Source: JBCCMB01 sp039026555
GTDB taxonomy: Bacteria; Pseudomonadota; Alphaproteobacteria; Caulobacterales; Hyphomonadaceae
Direction of reading: 5' to 3'
DNA: 20,917 nucleotides
NCBI GenBank assembly: GCA_039026555.1
Contig: JBCCMB010000040.1
Span: 1 to 20,917, forward strand
Made by a program: the position numbers and the translations under genes. Below, one piece after another: positions 15,285 through 20,917 of the stretch. Below the pieces are notes generated by a model, which was not told where the DNA came from, ran no database searches, and saw nothing but the letters and a program-made list of their open reading frames with translations. Every line of letters starts with the position of its first letter. Position 1 is the first letter of the stretch.

Positions 15285-15413
15285 ATGGGCGATCCGTCAG
15301 ACTTCGACGTGTGGGCTGGCGCGCGCCCTGCAAATCATCGTCCCCAAAAATGCGCATTTGACCTATCTGAAGTCGGACTCGAGCTGTTTGGAAGACCTAA
15401 AGACTTGGTCTAG
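15285..15413 (+). CDS. Possible 42-residue ORF or gene remnant
   Basis: The frame runs from ATG at 15285 to TAG at 15411-15413. The product is acidic with mixed, protein-like composition (for example FDLSEVGLELFGRPKDLV near its end), but there is no good ribosome site and no family match. It may be the tail of a broken gene. Its stop shares CTAG bases with the stop of the convergent 52-residue frame. Confidence 0.25.
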   Translation: MGDPSDFDVWAGARPANHRPQKCAFDLSEVGLELFGRPKDLV

Positions 15414-15568
15414 GCGCTCTCAATCCATTCATTCACAAACGTCTGCGCGTGAACGCCGCTCGGGTTCCTAAGCGTGCTGAGGCGTGTATCGATGAGTTCC
15501 GAGATCAACTGAGTACGGCGCTCAATTGATATGCCATGCCTCCAATCGTCAAAAGCGGAGCGTTTCAT
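15410..15568 (-). CDS. Possible 52-residue ORF or gene remnant
   Basis: The frame runs from ATG at 15568 to TAG at 15410-15412. The product is helical and charged (SIERRTQLISELIDTRLS) and ends HAQTFVNEWIESA, which looks more protein-like than random antisense. A TATAAT hexamer overlaps the ATG itself, and the nearest ribosome-like site (AAGGAA) is about 15 bases upstream, so expression is uncertain. No family is recognised; a small regulator or a truncated gene end are both possible. Confidence 0.35.
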   Translation of the reverse strand: MKRSAFDDWRHGISIERRTQLISELIDTRLSTLRNPSGVHAQTFVNEWIESA

Positions 15569-15618
15569 TATACGTTTTGCGGATTTCCTTGGCGTAAAAA
15601 CGGACGCTGGCGCTATGC

Positions 15619-15651
15619 CATGATGACATCATGTTGCAAACGATTATCGTT
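15619..15651. promoter_or_regulatory. Pair of perfect palindromes upstream of the flavin monooxygenase
   Basis: CATGATGACATCATG (15619-15633) and AACGATTATCGTT (15639-15651) are each perfect odd-length inverted repeats with one central base, five bases apart. They lie 39-71 bases before the ATG at 15690, where an operator would be expected. No regulator gene is adjacent, so the binding protein is unknown. Confidence 0.4.
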
Positions 15652-15689
15652 CGCGATAGCTCCTGCAAACCTGAAAATACAAACAGGCT

Positions 15690-16757
15690 ATGAAAACACA
15701 TCCAATCATCATCATTGGCGCCGGTCCCGCTGGAATCGGAATAAGCGCATTGCTCTCACAATGCGCTATTCCGGCTTTGACCCTGGAGCGCGGTCGAGTT
15801 GGCGAAAGCTTGCTGAACTGGCCGAAAGAAACCCGCTTTATCTCTCCATCTTTCACTGGAAATTTCTTTGGCGCGGTGGACTTAAACGCTGTCACGCCAG
15901 GAAGTTCGCCAGCCTTCGGATTGCAAACTGAGCATCCAACAGGGCGGCAATATGTGAACTATCTTCGTGACCTGGCGGAATTCTATAATCTTCAGATCGA
16001 CGAAGGCGTAGAAGTTCTGGATATCGCGGTTGAAGACGATGGAGCCATTCTGCTGACCACAAATGAAGGGGAACTCAGGTGCCGCGTACTGATTTGGGCG
16101 GGTGGTGAATTTCAGTACCAGAAATCCATCCCCGGCGCAGTTCGTGTGGGCGGGTCGTACAAGACTGTTCCCACCGGCCACCATGTCATCATCGGCGGCG
16201 CGGAAAGCGGCATGGAAACGGCGTATCATCTTGTCAAAAACGGATCATCGGTCAGTGTCATCGACCCGTCCGCGCAATGGGCGGATCGCGTGAGCGATTC
16301 CAGCTACGGTTTAAGCCCATATACTTTCGCCCGCGTACGTTACCTGAAAAAGAGCGGCAAAGCTGAGTTTATCGCTGAACATGCCGACTATATTTCAGAA
16401 CAAGAAGTACGTACGCAAACCCGCGTCTTTAAACTGAAACACCCCGCCATTGATGCAACGGGTTTTGATATTTCCAAGAGCCTCGCTGGTCAGCTGTTCG
16501 ACTTCTCGAAGGGTCATGCTGAACTCACCGATTGTGATGAAAGCACCCTTCACAAGAACATTTATCTCGTCGGCCCAAACGTCCAGCATGAAAAAGCGAT
16601 CTTCTGCTTCATCTATAAGTATCGACAGAGGTTTGCCGTCATCGTCCGTGAGATTATGAGTCGCTGGGGTCAGGACCATCCAATAATCGAAGAATATGCT
16701 CAGAATGGCTTTCTTCTTGAAGATCTGAGCTGCTGTGATGGGGAATGCGAATGCTGA
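15690..16757 (+). CDS. ArsO-like NAD(P)/FAD flavin monooxygenase with Cys-rich C-terminus
   Basis: This 355-residue flavoprotein has an N-terminal FAD loop GAGPAG (10-15), a second dinucleotide loop GGAESG (169-174) for NAD(P)H, and the segment NIYLVGPNVQHEKAIFC (290-306). It resembles the putative flavin monooxygenases named ArsO in arsenic gene clusters, and more distantly the CzcO/TrkA-like flavoproteins. The tail has four Cys in eight residues (348, 349, 353, 355; C-C-D-G-E-C-E-C), which may bind a thiol-reactive metal or metalloid. Its 3' end overlaps the permease gene, so the two form an operon. GC content is visibly lower than in the flanking genes, which suggests transfer. The substrate and the ArsO name are inferences. 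Confidence 0.75.
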   Translation: MKTHPIIIIGAGPAGIGISALLSQCAIPALTLERGRVGESLLNWPKETRFISPSFTGNFFGAVDLNAVTPGSSPAFGLQTEHPTGRQYVNYLRDLAEFYNLQIDEGVEVLDIAVEDDGAILLTTNEGELRCRVLIWAGGEFQYQKSIPGAVRVGGSYKTVPTGHHVIIGGAESGMETAYHLVKNGSSVSVIDPSAQWADRVSDSSYGLSPYTFARVRYLKKSGKAEFIAEHADYISEQEVRTQTRVFKLKHPAIDATGFDISKSLAGQLFDFSKGHAELTDCDESTLHKNIYLVGPNVQHEKAIFCFIYKYRQRFAVIVREIMSRWGQDHPIIEEYAQNGFLLEDLSCCDGECEC

Positions 16758-17764
16758 CCAAATCCCTCGAACAGGCGGCGAATTTCATGTCCGGGCGCGG
16801 AACCGCGATCGCCCTGATTATGGCGATCATTTTGGGAGCTGCGGTCGGTGTGCTTTGGCCGCAATCTGAAACCCTCCTATCTGGACAGATCGATTTCACG
16901 ATCCTGCTTTTAGTGTTTTTTCTGCTCTTTGAAGTTCGTCTTGAGAGCATTTTGTCGAGCACCAATCGTTGGCAATTCATCGCCGCCGCTATTCTTGCGA
17001 ACTTCCTGATCATTCCGGTGCTTGGCTTTGCAATCTCATCAATATTTCTGTCGGCTTATCCTCTCTTCTTCATTGGTTTGGTCATCTATTTTCTCGCCCC
17101 TTGCACCGACTGGTTCTTGGCTTTTACACGTCTGGCGAAAGGCAACACCGCACTTGGCGCCGCCTTGCTGCCGATCAATATGATAATCCAGCTCCTGCTC
17201 TACCCGTTCTATGTTCAATGGTTCGGGTTCGGCGCGGTGGGCCTTGAGGCGATGGAGATTTTTGAAACGCTATGGACCTGGTTTTTAATACCTCTCGTTC
17301 TGGCCGTCGGCTCGCGTTTCCTAGCAGAGAGAATTTTGAGCAAGCCGCAATTCGAGAGGGTGCGCGCGATGGTCGCAGTCGTCGTACCCGTCTTATTGGC
17401 GCTCGTCGTCTGGCAAATTATGGCGGTCAATATAGGGACTTTAATGTCCAATGCTGAGGTATTCCCGCTCATATTTGGGGCGATCTTCTTATTCTTTTTT
17501 GCAACCTATTTCGTGAGTGAGATCATTTCCAAGTGCATGCGTCTCTCATACGAAGATCGTGCACTGATGACGATGACAACGGCGGCGCGCAACGCGCCGA
17601 TGATGCTTGTGATCACAATGGTGACGTTGCCGGATCAGCCGATCATTTATGCTGCGATCATTATCGGCATGTTGGTGGAGCTGCCACACTTGATCGCATT
17701 GAAAAGCGTATTGATACGCCAACGAAAAAGCGTCACTAGCTTAGAGGTCGAATACAGCAGCTGA
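16751..17764 (+). CDS. ACR3/BASS-superfamily permease, probable arsenite exporter
   Basis: This 337-residue integral membrane protein has about ten hydrophobic segments and belongs to the bile-acid/arsenite/riboflavin (BASS) superfamily. Counted from the ATG at 16751, the fourth segment carries the P-C-T motif (Cys118, FLAPCTDWFLAFTRLAKGN), matching the conserved thiolate site of ACR3-type arsenite exporters. A late segment has GMLVELPHL with the membrane Glu. The likely role is efflux of arsenite or antimonite across the inner membrane. I prefer the ATG at 16751 (GGGGA about 7 bases upstream) to the one at 16745; either way the start lies inside the flavoprotein gene. No arsR or arsC is present in the window. 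Confidence 0.78.
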   Translation: MLTKSLEQAANFMSGRGTAIALIMAIILGAAVGVLWPQSETLLSGQIDFTILLLVFFLLFEVRLESILSSTNRWQFIAAAILANFLIIPVLGFAISSIFLSAYPLFFIGLVIYFLAPCTDWFLAFTRLAKGNTALGAALLPINMIIQLLLYPFYVQWFGFGAVGLEAMEIFETLWTWFLIPLVLAVGSRFLAERILSKPQFERVRAMVAVVVPVLLALVVWQIMAVNIGTLMSNAEVFPLIFGAIFLFFFATYFVSEIISKCMRLSYEDRALMTMTTAARNAPMMLVITMVTLPDQPIIYAAIIIGMLVELPHLIALKSVLIRQRKSVTSLEVEYSS

Positions 17765-17886
17765 CCCCCCCGCGCCAGACTGCACACCTTTACGATGTTC
17801 GCTTCTGATTCAAGGAGCGCACGTTAAAACTAGATCGCGTCCGGCCTAGCAATAGACCGTCAAACTTCCCCGCCAAATTCCCCCTC

Positions 17887-17915
17887 TTGGCGAAACCTGT
17901 CATATATCGTATATA
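17887..17915 (+). promoter_or_regulatory. Probable sigma70-type promoter of nadA
   Basis: TTGGCG (17887-17892) and TATATA (17910-17915) are separated by exactly 17 bases. Transcription would start near 17922, leaving a 5' leader of about 180 bases. The first palindrome begins within a few bases of this start. Confidence 0.55.
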
Positions 17916-17925
17916 AAGCACCAGC

Positions 17926-17946
17926 TTATGCTCAATCTGAGTTAAA
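17926..17946 (+). promoter_or_regulatory. Putative NAD-regulator operator 1
   Basis: The core is CTCA-ATC-TGAG, centred at 17936, flanked by TTAT and TAAA-type ends. It lies at the predicted start of transcription, a position suited to repression. It shares most positions with the second site. Confidence 0.55.
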
Positions 17947-18032
17947 GGGTGTGGGTAAGTTTGGGCTGATCCACGGATGTTAGACGAGATATTTGGTCGT
18001 TTCCCTTGAAGCGGCACGTCTGAGCACCCACC

Positions 18033-18053
18033 TTATACTCATATTGAGCAAAA
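18033..18053 (+). promoter_or_regulatory. Putative NAD-regulator operator 2
   Basis: The core is CTCA-TAT-TGAG, centred at 18043, with TTATA on the left and CAAAA on the right. Both sites are followed by AGGG. The centres are 107 bases apart, near a whole number of DNA turns. The site overlaps a TATACT hexamer but has no good -35. Confidence 0.55.
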
Positions 18054-18105
18054 GGGCGGCGATTAATGTCCGCCTGCTCAGATAAAGACGATGGAGGGTT
18101 GCTTT

Positions 18106-19245
18106 ATGGCGCGTATTATTGATGCAGGACCCAATTGCGAGACCCCAGGCGGCGCACGTGGAAGCGATGCGGCAAGCAAGCGCGGCCTCAGATATAACAA
18201 CGTCGTACGCGCGGCGGTCGATCACCTCTATGACGAGGTGAAGGATTTCATCACGCCGATGGAATGGCCGGCGATCGCGCCCTTTGTCCATGCAATCAAC
18301 ACGCTGAAAGCGGAAAAAGACGCTGTTATCTTGGCGCACAATTACATGACACCGGACATTTTCCATTTGGTCGGCGATTTTAAAGGCGACAGTTTACAGC
18401 TCGCCCGCGAGGCGGCGGCGGTCGATGAAAGCGTCATCGTTCAGGCCGGCGTGCACTTCATGGCGGAGACGTCGAAAATCCTGGCGCCGGAAAAAACCGT
18501 GCTGATCCCCGACACGCGCGCGGGATGCTCGCTGGCGTCTTCGATCACCGGCGCGGATGTCCGCCTAATCAAAGAGCGTTTCCCACATCTGCCGGTGGTG
18601 ACCTATGTCAACACGACGGCTGACGTGAAAGCCGAATGCGACATCACCTGCACCTCGTCCAACGCCGTGCAAGTGGTGGAGCATATCGCCGCCGATTGGG
18701 GCGTGGACACGGTGATCCTCGTGCCGGACCAGTATTTGGCGAAGAATGTCGCGGCGAACACCTCGATCAAAATAATGACCTGGCCGGGCGCGTGCGAAGT
18801 GCATGAGCAATTCACCGCAGAGGATGTGACCGAATTGCGCGAGGCGCACCCCGGCGTGTTGATCCTGGCGCACCCGGAATGTCCGCCGGACGTGTTGGAG
18901 CAAGCCGATTTCGCCGGCTCCACGTCGGCGCTCGCCAATTACGTTTCGGACCGCTCCCCCAACAAAGTGGTGCTGCTGACCGAATGTTCGATGAGCGACA
19001 ATGTGGCGGCGGAAAACCCGGATGTAGAGTTCGTTAAGCCCTGCAATCTGTGCCCGCACATGAAGCGCATCACCCTGGAAAACATCTATGATTGCCTCAT
19101 CGATATGGAGCATGAGGTGACGATGGATGAGGATGTACGCATCCGCGCCAAAGCGGCGATCGACGCTATGCTGGCCCTTCCGAAAACCGACAAGCCGCTC
19201 GATTTCGTCACCGGCGCGGCGCCTATTGAGCTGGAAATGGCCTAA
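18106..19245 (+). CDS. nadA: Quinolinate synthase
   Basis: This 379-residue enzyme condenses iminoaspartate with dihydroxyacetone phosphate to quinolinate, the second step of de novo NAD synthesis. The three [4Fe-4S] ligands appear as Cys141 (DTRAGCSLASS), Cys230 (GACEVHEQF) and Cys316 (CNLCPHM). Substrate-binding landmarks include AHNY (77-80), GDSLQLA (94-100), VTYVNTTADVKAECD and GSTSAL. The N-terminus carries about 50 residues before the core, as in long alphaproteobacterial forms. I chose the ATG at 18106 because GGAGGG lies 7 bases upstream; the ATG at 18091 includes that site. It is probably regulated by the NadQ/NrtR-type protein through the upstream palindromes. Confidence 0.97.
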   Translation: MARIIDAGPNCETPGGARGSDAASKRGLRYNNVVRAAVDHLYDEVKDFITPMEWPAIAPFVHAINTLKAEKDAVILAHNYMTPDIFHLVGDFKGDSLQLAREAAAVDESVIVQAGVHFMAETSKILAPEKTVLIPDTRAGCSLASSITGADVRLIKERFPHLPVVTYVNTTADVKAECDITCTSSNAVQVVEHIAADWGVDTVILVPDQYLAKNVAANTSIKIMTWPGACEVHEQFTAEDVTELREAHPGVLILAHPECPPDVLEQADFAGSTSALANYVSDRSPNKVVLLTECSMSDNVAAENPDVEFVKPCNLCPHMKRITLENIYDCLIDMEHEVTMDEDVRIRAKAAIDAMLALPKTDKPLDFVTGAAPIELEMA

Positions 19246-19254
19246 ATCCTTAGC

Positions 19255-19289
19255 CTGCGCGCCCTAGATCCGCCGGATTGGGCGCGCAG
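19255..19289 (+). terminator. Strong hairpin between nadA and the secreted protein gene
   Basis: CTGCGCGCCC and GGGCGCGCAG make a perfect 10-bp GC-rich stem. Inside the 15-base loop ATCC and GGAT can pair further. TTTGC follows, so the U-tract is short. It starts 9 bases after the nadA stop and could end or attenuate transcription before nadB. Confidence 0.6.
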
Positions 19290-19290
19290 T

Positions 19291-19320
19291 TTGCAAGTCG
19301 GGCTTAGATCAAACGATAAG
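19291..19320 (+). promoter_or_regulatory. Weak promoter candidate for the secreted protein and nadB
   Basis: TTGCAA (19291-19296) and GATAAG (19315-19320) are spaced 18 bases apart; each matches four of six consensus bases. It lies directly after the hairpin and 21 bases before the ATG. Confidence 0.25.
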
Positions 19321-19341
19321 CTCACAACTGGAACGCGCAAC

Positions 19342-19782
19342 ATGAAGTCATCCCTCGCGACACTTGCAGCCCTCGGAATTTTTGGGTTTAGCGCCTCTCC
19401 TGCGCTCGCCAATGATACGGACATTTCCGGCTCTTGGATCTTTGAAACCGGCGGATACTCCAATCAATGCGCCATGCATGGCCGCATGACGATCGAACCA
19501 GACAATGGCGAGGGCGTCCACGCCTGTTATTTCACGGTGTACGAGACGTGCGCCAATCATCGCGCGGAAGTAGAGCAGGTTTGCTCGGCCAAGCGCACCG
19601 GCACGCAAGTCACCATCGAGAGCACGATCACAAAATTCGCCAAGATGGAGCCCTATGAATATGGCTACGCGCCGGACAATTGGGCGCTCGCTATCAAGCA
19701 AGGCGGCGAGATGTTCGGCTCGCTTGTGAGCGCACACAACACGTGGGCGCGCTTTACGCGGCAAGACGCCCCAATTTCTTGA
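19342..19782 (+). CDS. Secreted four-Cys protein between nadA and nadB
   Basis: This 146-residue protein has a clear signal peptide (hydrophobic core 5-18, cleavage after A-L-A at residue 23). The mature domain begins NDTDISGSWIFETGGY, reminiscent of small beta-barrel proteins, and has four cysteines (43, 62, 70, 81). I do not recognise a family. I chose the ATG at 19342 because the signal peptide then starts at once; an upstream in-frame extension to 19291 adds nothing plausible. Its TGA stop overlaps the nadB TTG start, so the two are translationally coupled even though this product is exported and NadB is cytoplasmic. Confidence 0.8.
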   Translation: MKSSLATLAALGIFGFSASPALANDTDISGSWIFETGGYSNQCAMHGRMTIEPDNGEGVHACYFTVYETCANHRAEVEQVCSAKRTGTQVTIESTITKFAKMEPYEYGYAPDNWALAIKQGGEMFGSLVSAHNTWARFTRQDAPIS

Positions 19783-20917
19783 CCCAAGCGAATACGGACG
19801 ACGCGCGCGATATTCTCATCGTAGGCGCCGGCTTGGCGGGATTGTTTCTGGCGCTCAAACTTTCGCCGCGCCCCTGCACGATCGTCTCGCCCGCGCCCAT
19901 CGGCCAGGCCTCGTCCTCCGCATGGGCTCAGGGCGGGCTCGCAGCCGCGTTAGATCCGGGAGATAACCCCCAATTGCACGCCGCCGATACCATTGCGGCC
20001 GGTGCAGGACTGGTCGATCCCGTTGTGGCGGACCTGATTGCGACGGACGGCTCTGCGCGCGTGCGCGATTTGCTGGCGCTGGGCGTCCCGTTCGACCGAA
20101 CGGAAACCGGGGCGCTCGCCCTTTCACTTGAAGCGGCGCATTCGCGTCCTCGCGTGGCGCGGGTCGCTGGCGATCTTGCCGGAAAAGCCATCATGGACGC
20201 GCTGTCAGACGCCATCGCGGCGGCTGATCATCTGACCCTCATCGAAGGTCTCAAAGCCGTCGGTTTGCTACAGGACGCGGAAGGACGCGTCGGCGGAGTA
20301 TTGGTCGAAGATGCGACAGGCGCGCTCTCGGAGCTCAAAGCCCGCGAAACCGTGATGTGCGCGGGCGGCTCGGGCGGCCTTTATGATGTCACCACCAATC
20401 CAAAATCCTCACGCGGCGACGGGCTTGCGATGGCGTATACGGCCGGCGCGCTTGTCGCAGATCCAGAGTTTGTCCAATTCCATCCCACTGCGATCGATGT
20501 CGGCCTCGACCCAGCGCCGCTCGCGACCGAAGCGTTACGCGGCGAAGGCGCCGTCTTGAGAGATGGCGCAGGACGTCTTTTCATGGCGGATTATCATGCC
20601 GACGGCGAATTGGCGCCACGCGATGAGGTCGCCCGAGCCATCCATATGGAACGTATCGCCGGGCGCGGCGCGTTTCTCGATTGCACCCAAGCCGTGGGCG
20701 ACGCCTTTCCCGCGCAATTCCCAACCGTCTTTGAAAGCTGCCAATCCGCCGGGATAGACCCGCGCACTGCGCCTATCCCGGTCGCGCCGGCGGCGCATTA
20801 TCATATGGGCGGGGTCGTCTCGGATCTCTGGGGGCGAACGACGCTGGAAGGCTTGTCCGTCTGCGGGGAAAGCGCCTCCACTGGCGCGCATGGCGCGAAC
20901 CGACTGGCGTCAAACTC
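19779..20917 (+). CDS. nadB: L-aspartate oxidase (cut by right edge)
   Basis: About 380 residues are visible out of roughly 510-540 usual. NadB oxidises L-aspartate to iminoaspartate, the substrate of NadA. The sequence shows the FAD loop GAGLAG (16-21), SSSAWAQGGLAAAL (45-58), CAGGSGGLY, EFVQFHPTAID, EALRGEGAVL, HYHMGGV and CGESASTGAHGANRLASNS just before the edge, all diagnostic of the succinate-dehydrogenase/fumarate-reductase/NadB flavoprotein family. No ATG is available; TTG at 19779, overlapping the previous stop as TTGA, gives the normal N-terminus. A GTG at 19743 is the alternative. No strong ribosome site is seen, which fits coupling. Confidence 0.95.
   Translation, partial: MTQANTDDARDILIVGAGLAGLFLALKLSPRPCTIVSPAPIGQASSSAWAQGGLAAALDPGDNPQLHAADTIAAGAGLVDPVVADLIATDGSARVRDLLALGVPFDRTETGALALSLEAAHSRPRVARVAGDLAGKAIMDALSDAIAAADHLTLIEGLKAVGLLQDAEGRVGGVLVEDATGALSELKARETVMCAGGSGGLYDVTTNPKSSRGDGLAMAYTAGALVADPEFVQFHPTAIDVGLDPAPLATEALRGEGAVLRDGAGRLFMADYHADGELAPRDEVARAIHMERIAGRGAFLDCTQAVGDAFPAQFPTVFESCQSAGIDPRTAPIPVAPAAHYHMGGVVSDLWGRTTLEGLSVCGESASTGAHGANRLASN

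Larger units (their letters stand above)
15246..15689. other. Gene-poor stretch before the arsenic-type module, with small ORFs and palindromes
   Basis: These 444 bases hold no recognisable gene family. I see a plus-strand 42-codon frame (15285-15413), a minus-strand 52-codon frame (15410-15568), and two perfect palindromes (15619-15633 and 15639-15651) just upstream of the flavin monooxygenase. No insertion sequence or tRNA end marks an insertion point. Confidence 0.5.
17765..18105. other. nadA control region
   Basis: This 341-base intergenic region contains no credible gene. It holds a promoter (17887-17915), two related palindromes (17926-17946 and 18033-18053) and the nadA ribosome site. 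The part from 17765 to 17885 shows nothing I can interpret. Confidence 0.6.

Noticed and set aside
15567..15572. Perfect TATAAT on the minus strand as a promoter for the 52-residue ORF
   Set aside because: It overlaps the ORF's own ATG, so transcription would start inside the gene, and the -35 position (ACGCCA) is poor.
17790..18017. 75-codon minus-strand frame in the nadA upstream region
   Set aside because: It covers the promoter and the first palindrome, lacks a ribosome site and has no protein-like features.

Overview
The window looks like chromosomal DNA of an alphaproteobacterium, probably in the Caulobacterales / Hyphomonadales / Parvularculales neighbourhood. The reasons are fairly high-GC, GCG/GCC-rich coding, a DUF2385/TIGR02301-type exported protein, a COG4111/NadQ-type NAD regulator, and the gene content in general. 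This placement is inference from protein character; there is no rRNA or other marker gene here. I see no tRNA, rRNA, CRISPR array, transposase or prophage gene. Genes are dense and almost all complete; only the two edge genes are cut.

Layout. (a) 1-2445, minus strand: a small exported protein, a D-2-hydroxyglutarate-dehydrogenase-like FAD oxidase, and the N-terminal part of an NADH-dehydrogenase/SelD-type FAD oxidoreductase, which runs off the left edge and has no recognisable start codon. (b) 2487-5601, plus strand: Nudix hydrolase, SDR oxidoreductase, nitronate monooxygenase-like FMN enzyme, DUF2385-like exported protein and a 79-residue unknown. (c) 5598-8786, minus strand: a stand-alone acetolactate-synthase-like ThDP enzyme and a class I dihydroorotase, separated by an AT-rich gap with a perfect DnaA-box 9-mer. 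(d) 8903-11751, plus strand: ygfZ, tag (ATGA overlap), a small lipoprotein and a FabH-like condensing enzyme. (e) 11845-11994, minus strand: a 49-residue putative membrane microprotein. (f) 12163-14327, plus strand: HD hydrolase, tyrosine phosphatase and a NadQ/NrtR-type regulator (TTGA overlap). (g) 14418-15245: LpxH-like metallophosphoesterase. (h) 15246-17764: a lower-GC accessory insert with small ORFs, two perfect palindromes, a flavin monooxygenase with a Cys-rich tail and an ACR3-like permease; this is probably an arsenic-resistance module without ArsR or ArsC. (i) 17765-20917, plus strand: nadA, a secreted four-Cys protein, and nadB (cut by the right edge).

The most coherent regulatory story is NAD synthesis. 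The Nudix-like/winged-helix regulator at 13374-14327 lies about 3.8 kb upstream of nadA. The 341-bp gap before nadA holds two related CTCA-N3-TGAG palindromes 107 bp apart. The first lies at the predicted transcription start of a good sigma70-type promoter. I infer that these are the regulator's operators. A strong hairpin after nadA, a weak promoter behind it, and a TTGA stop/start overlap between the secreted protein and nadB suggest that nadA and nadB levels are set differently within one cluster.
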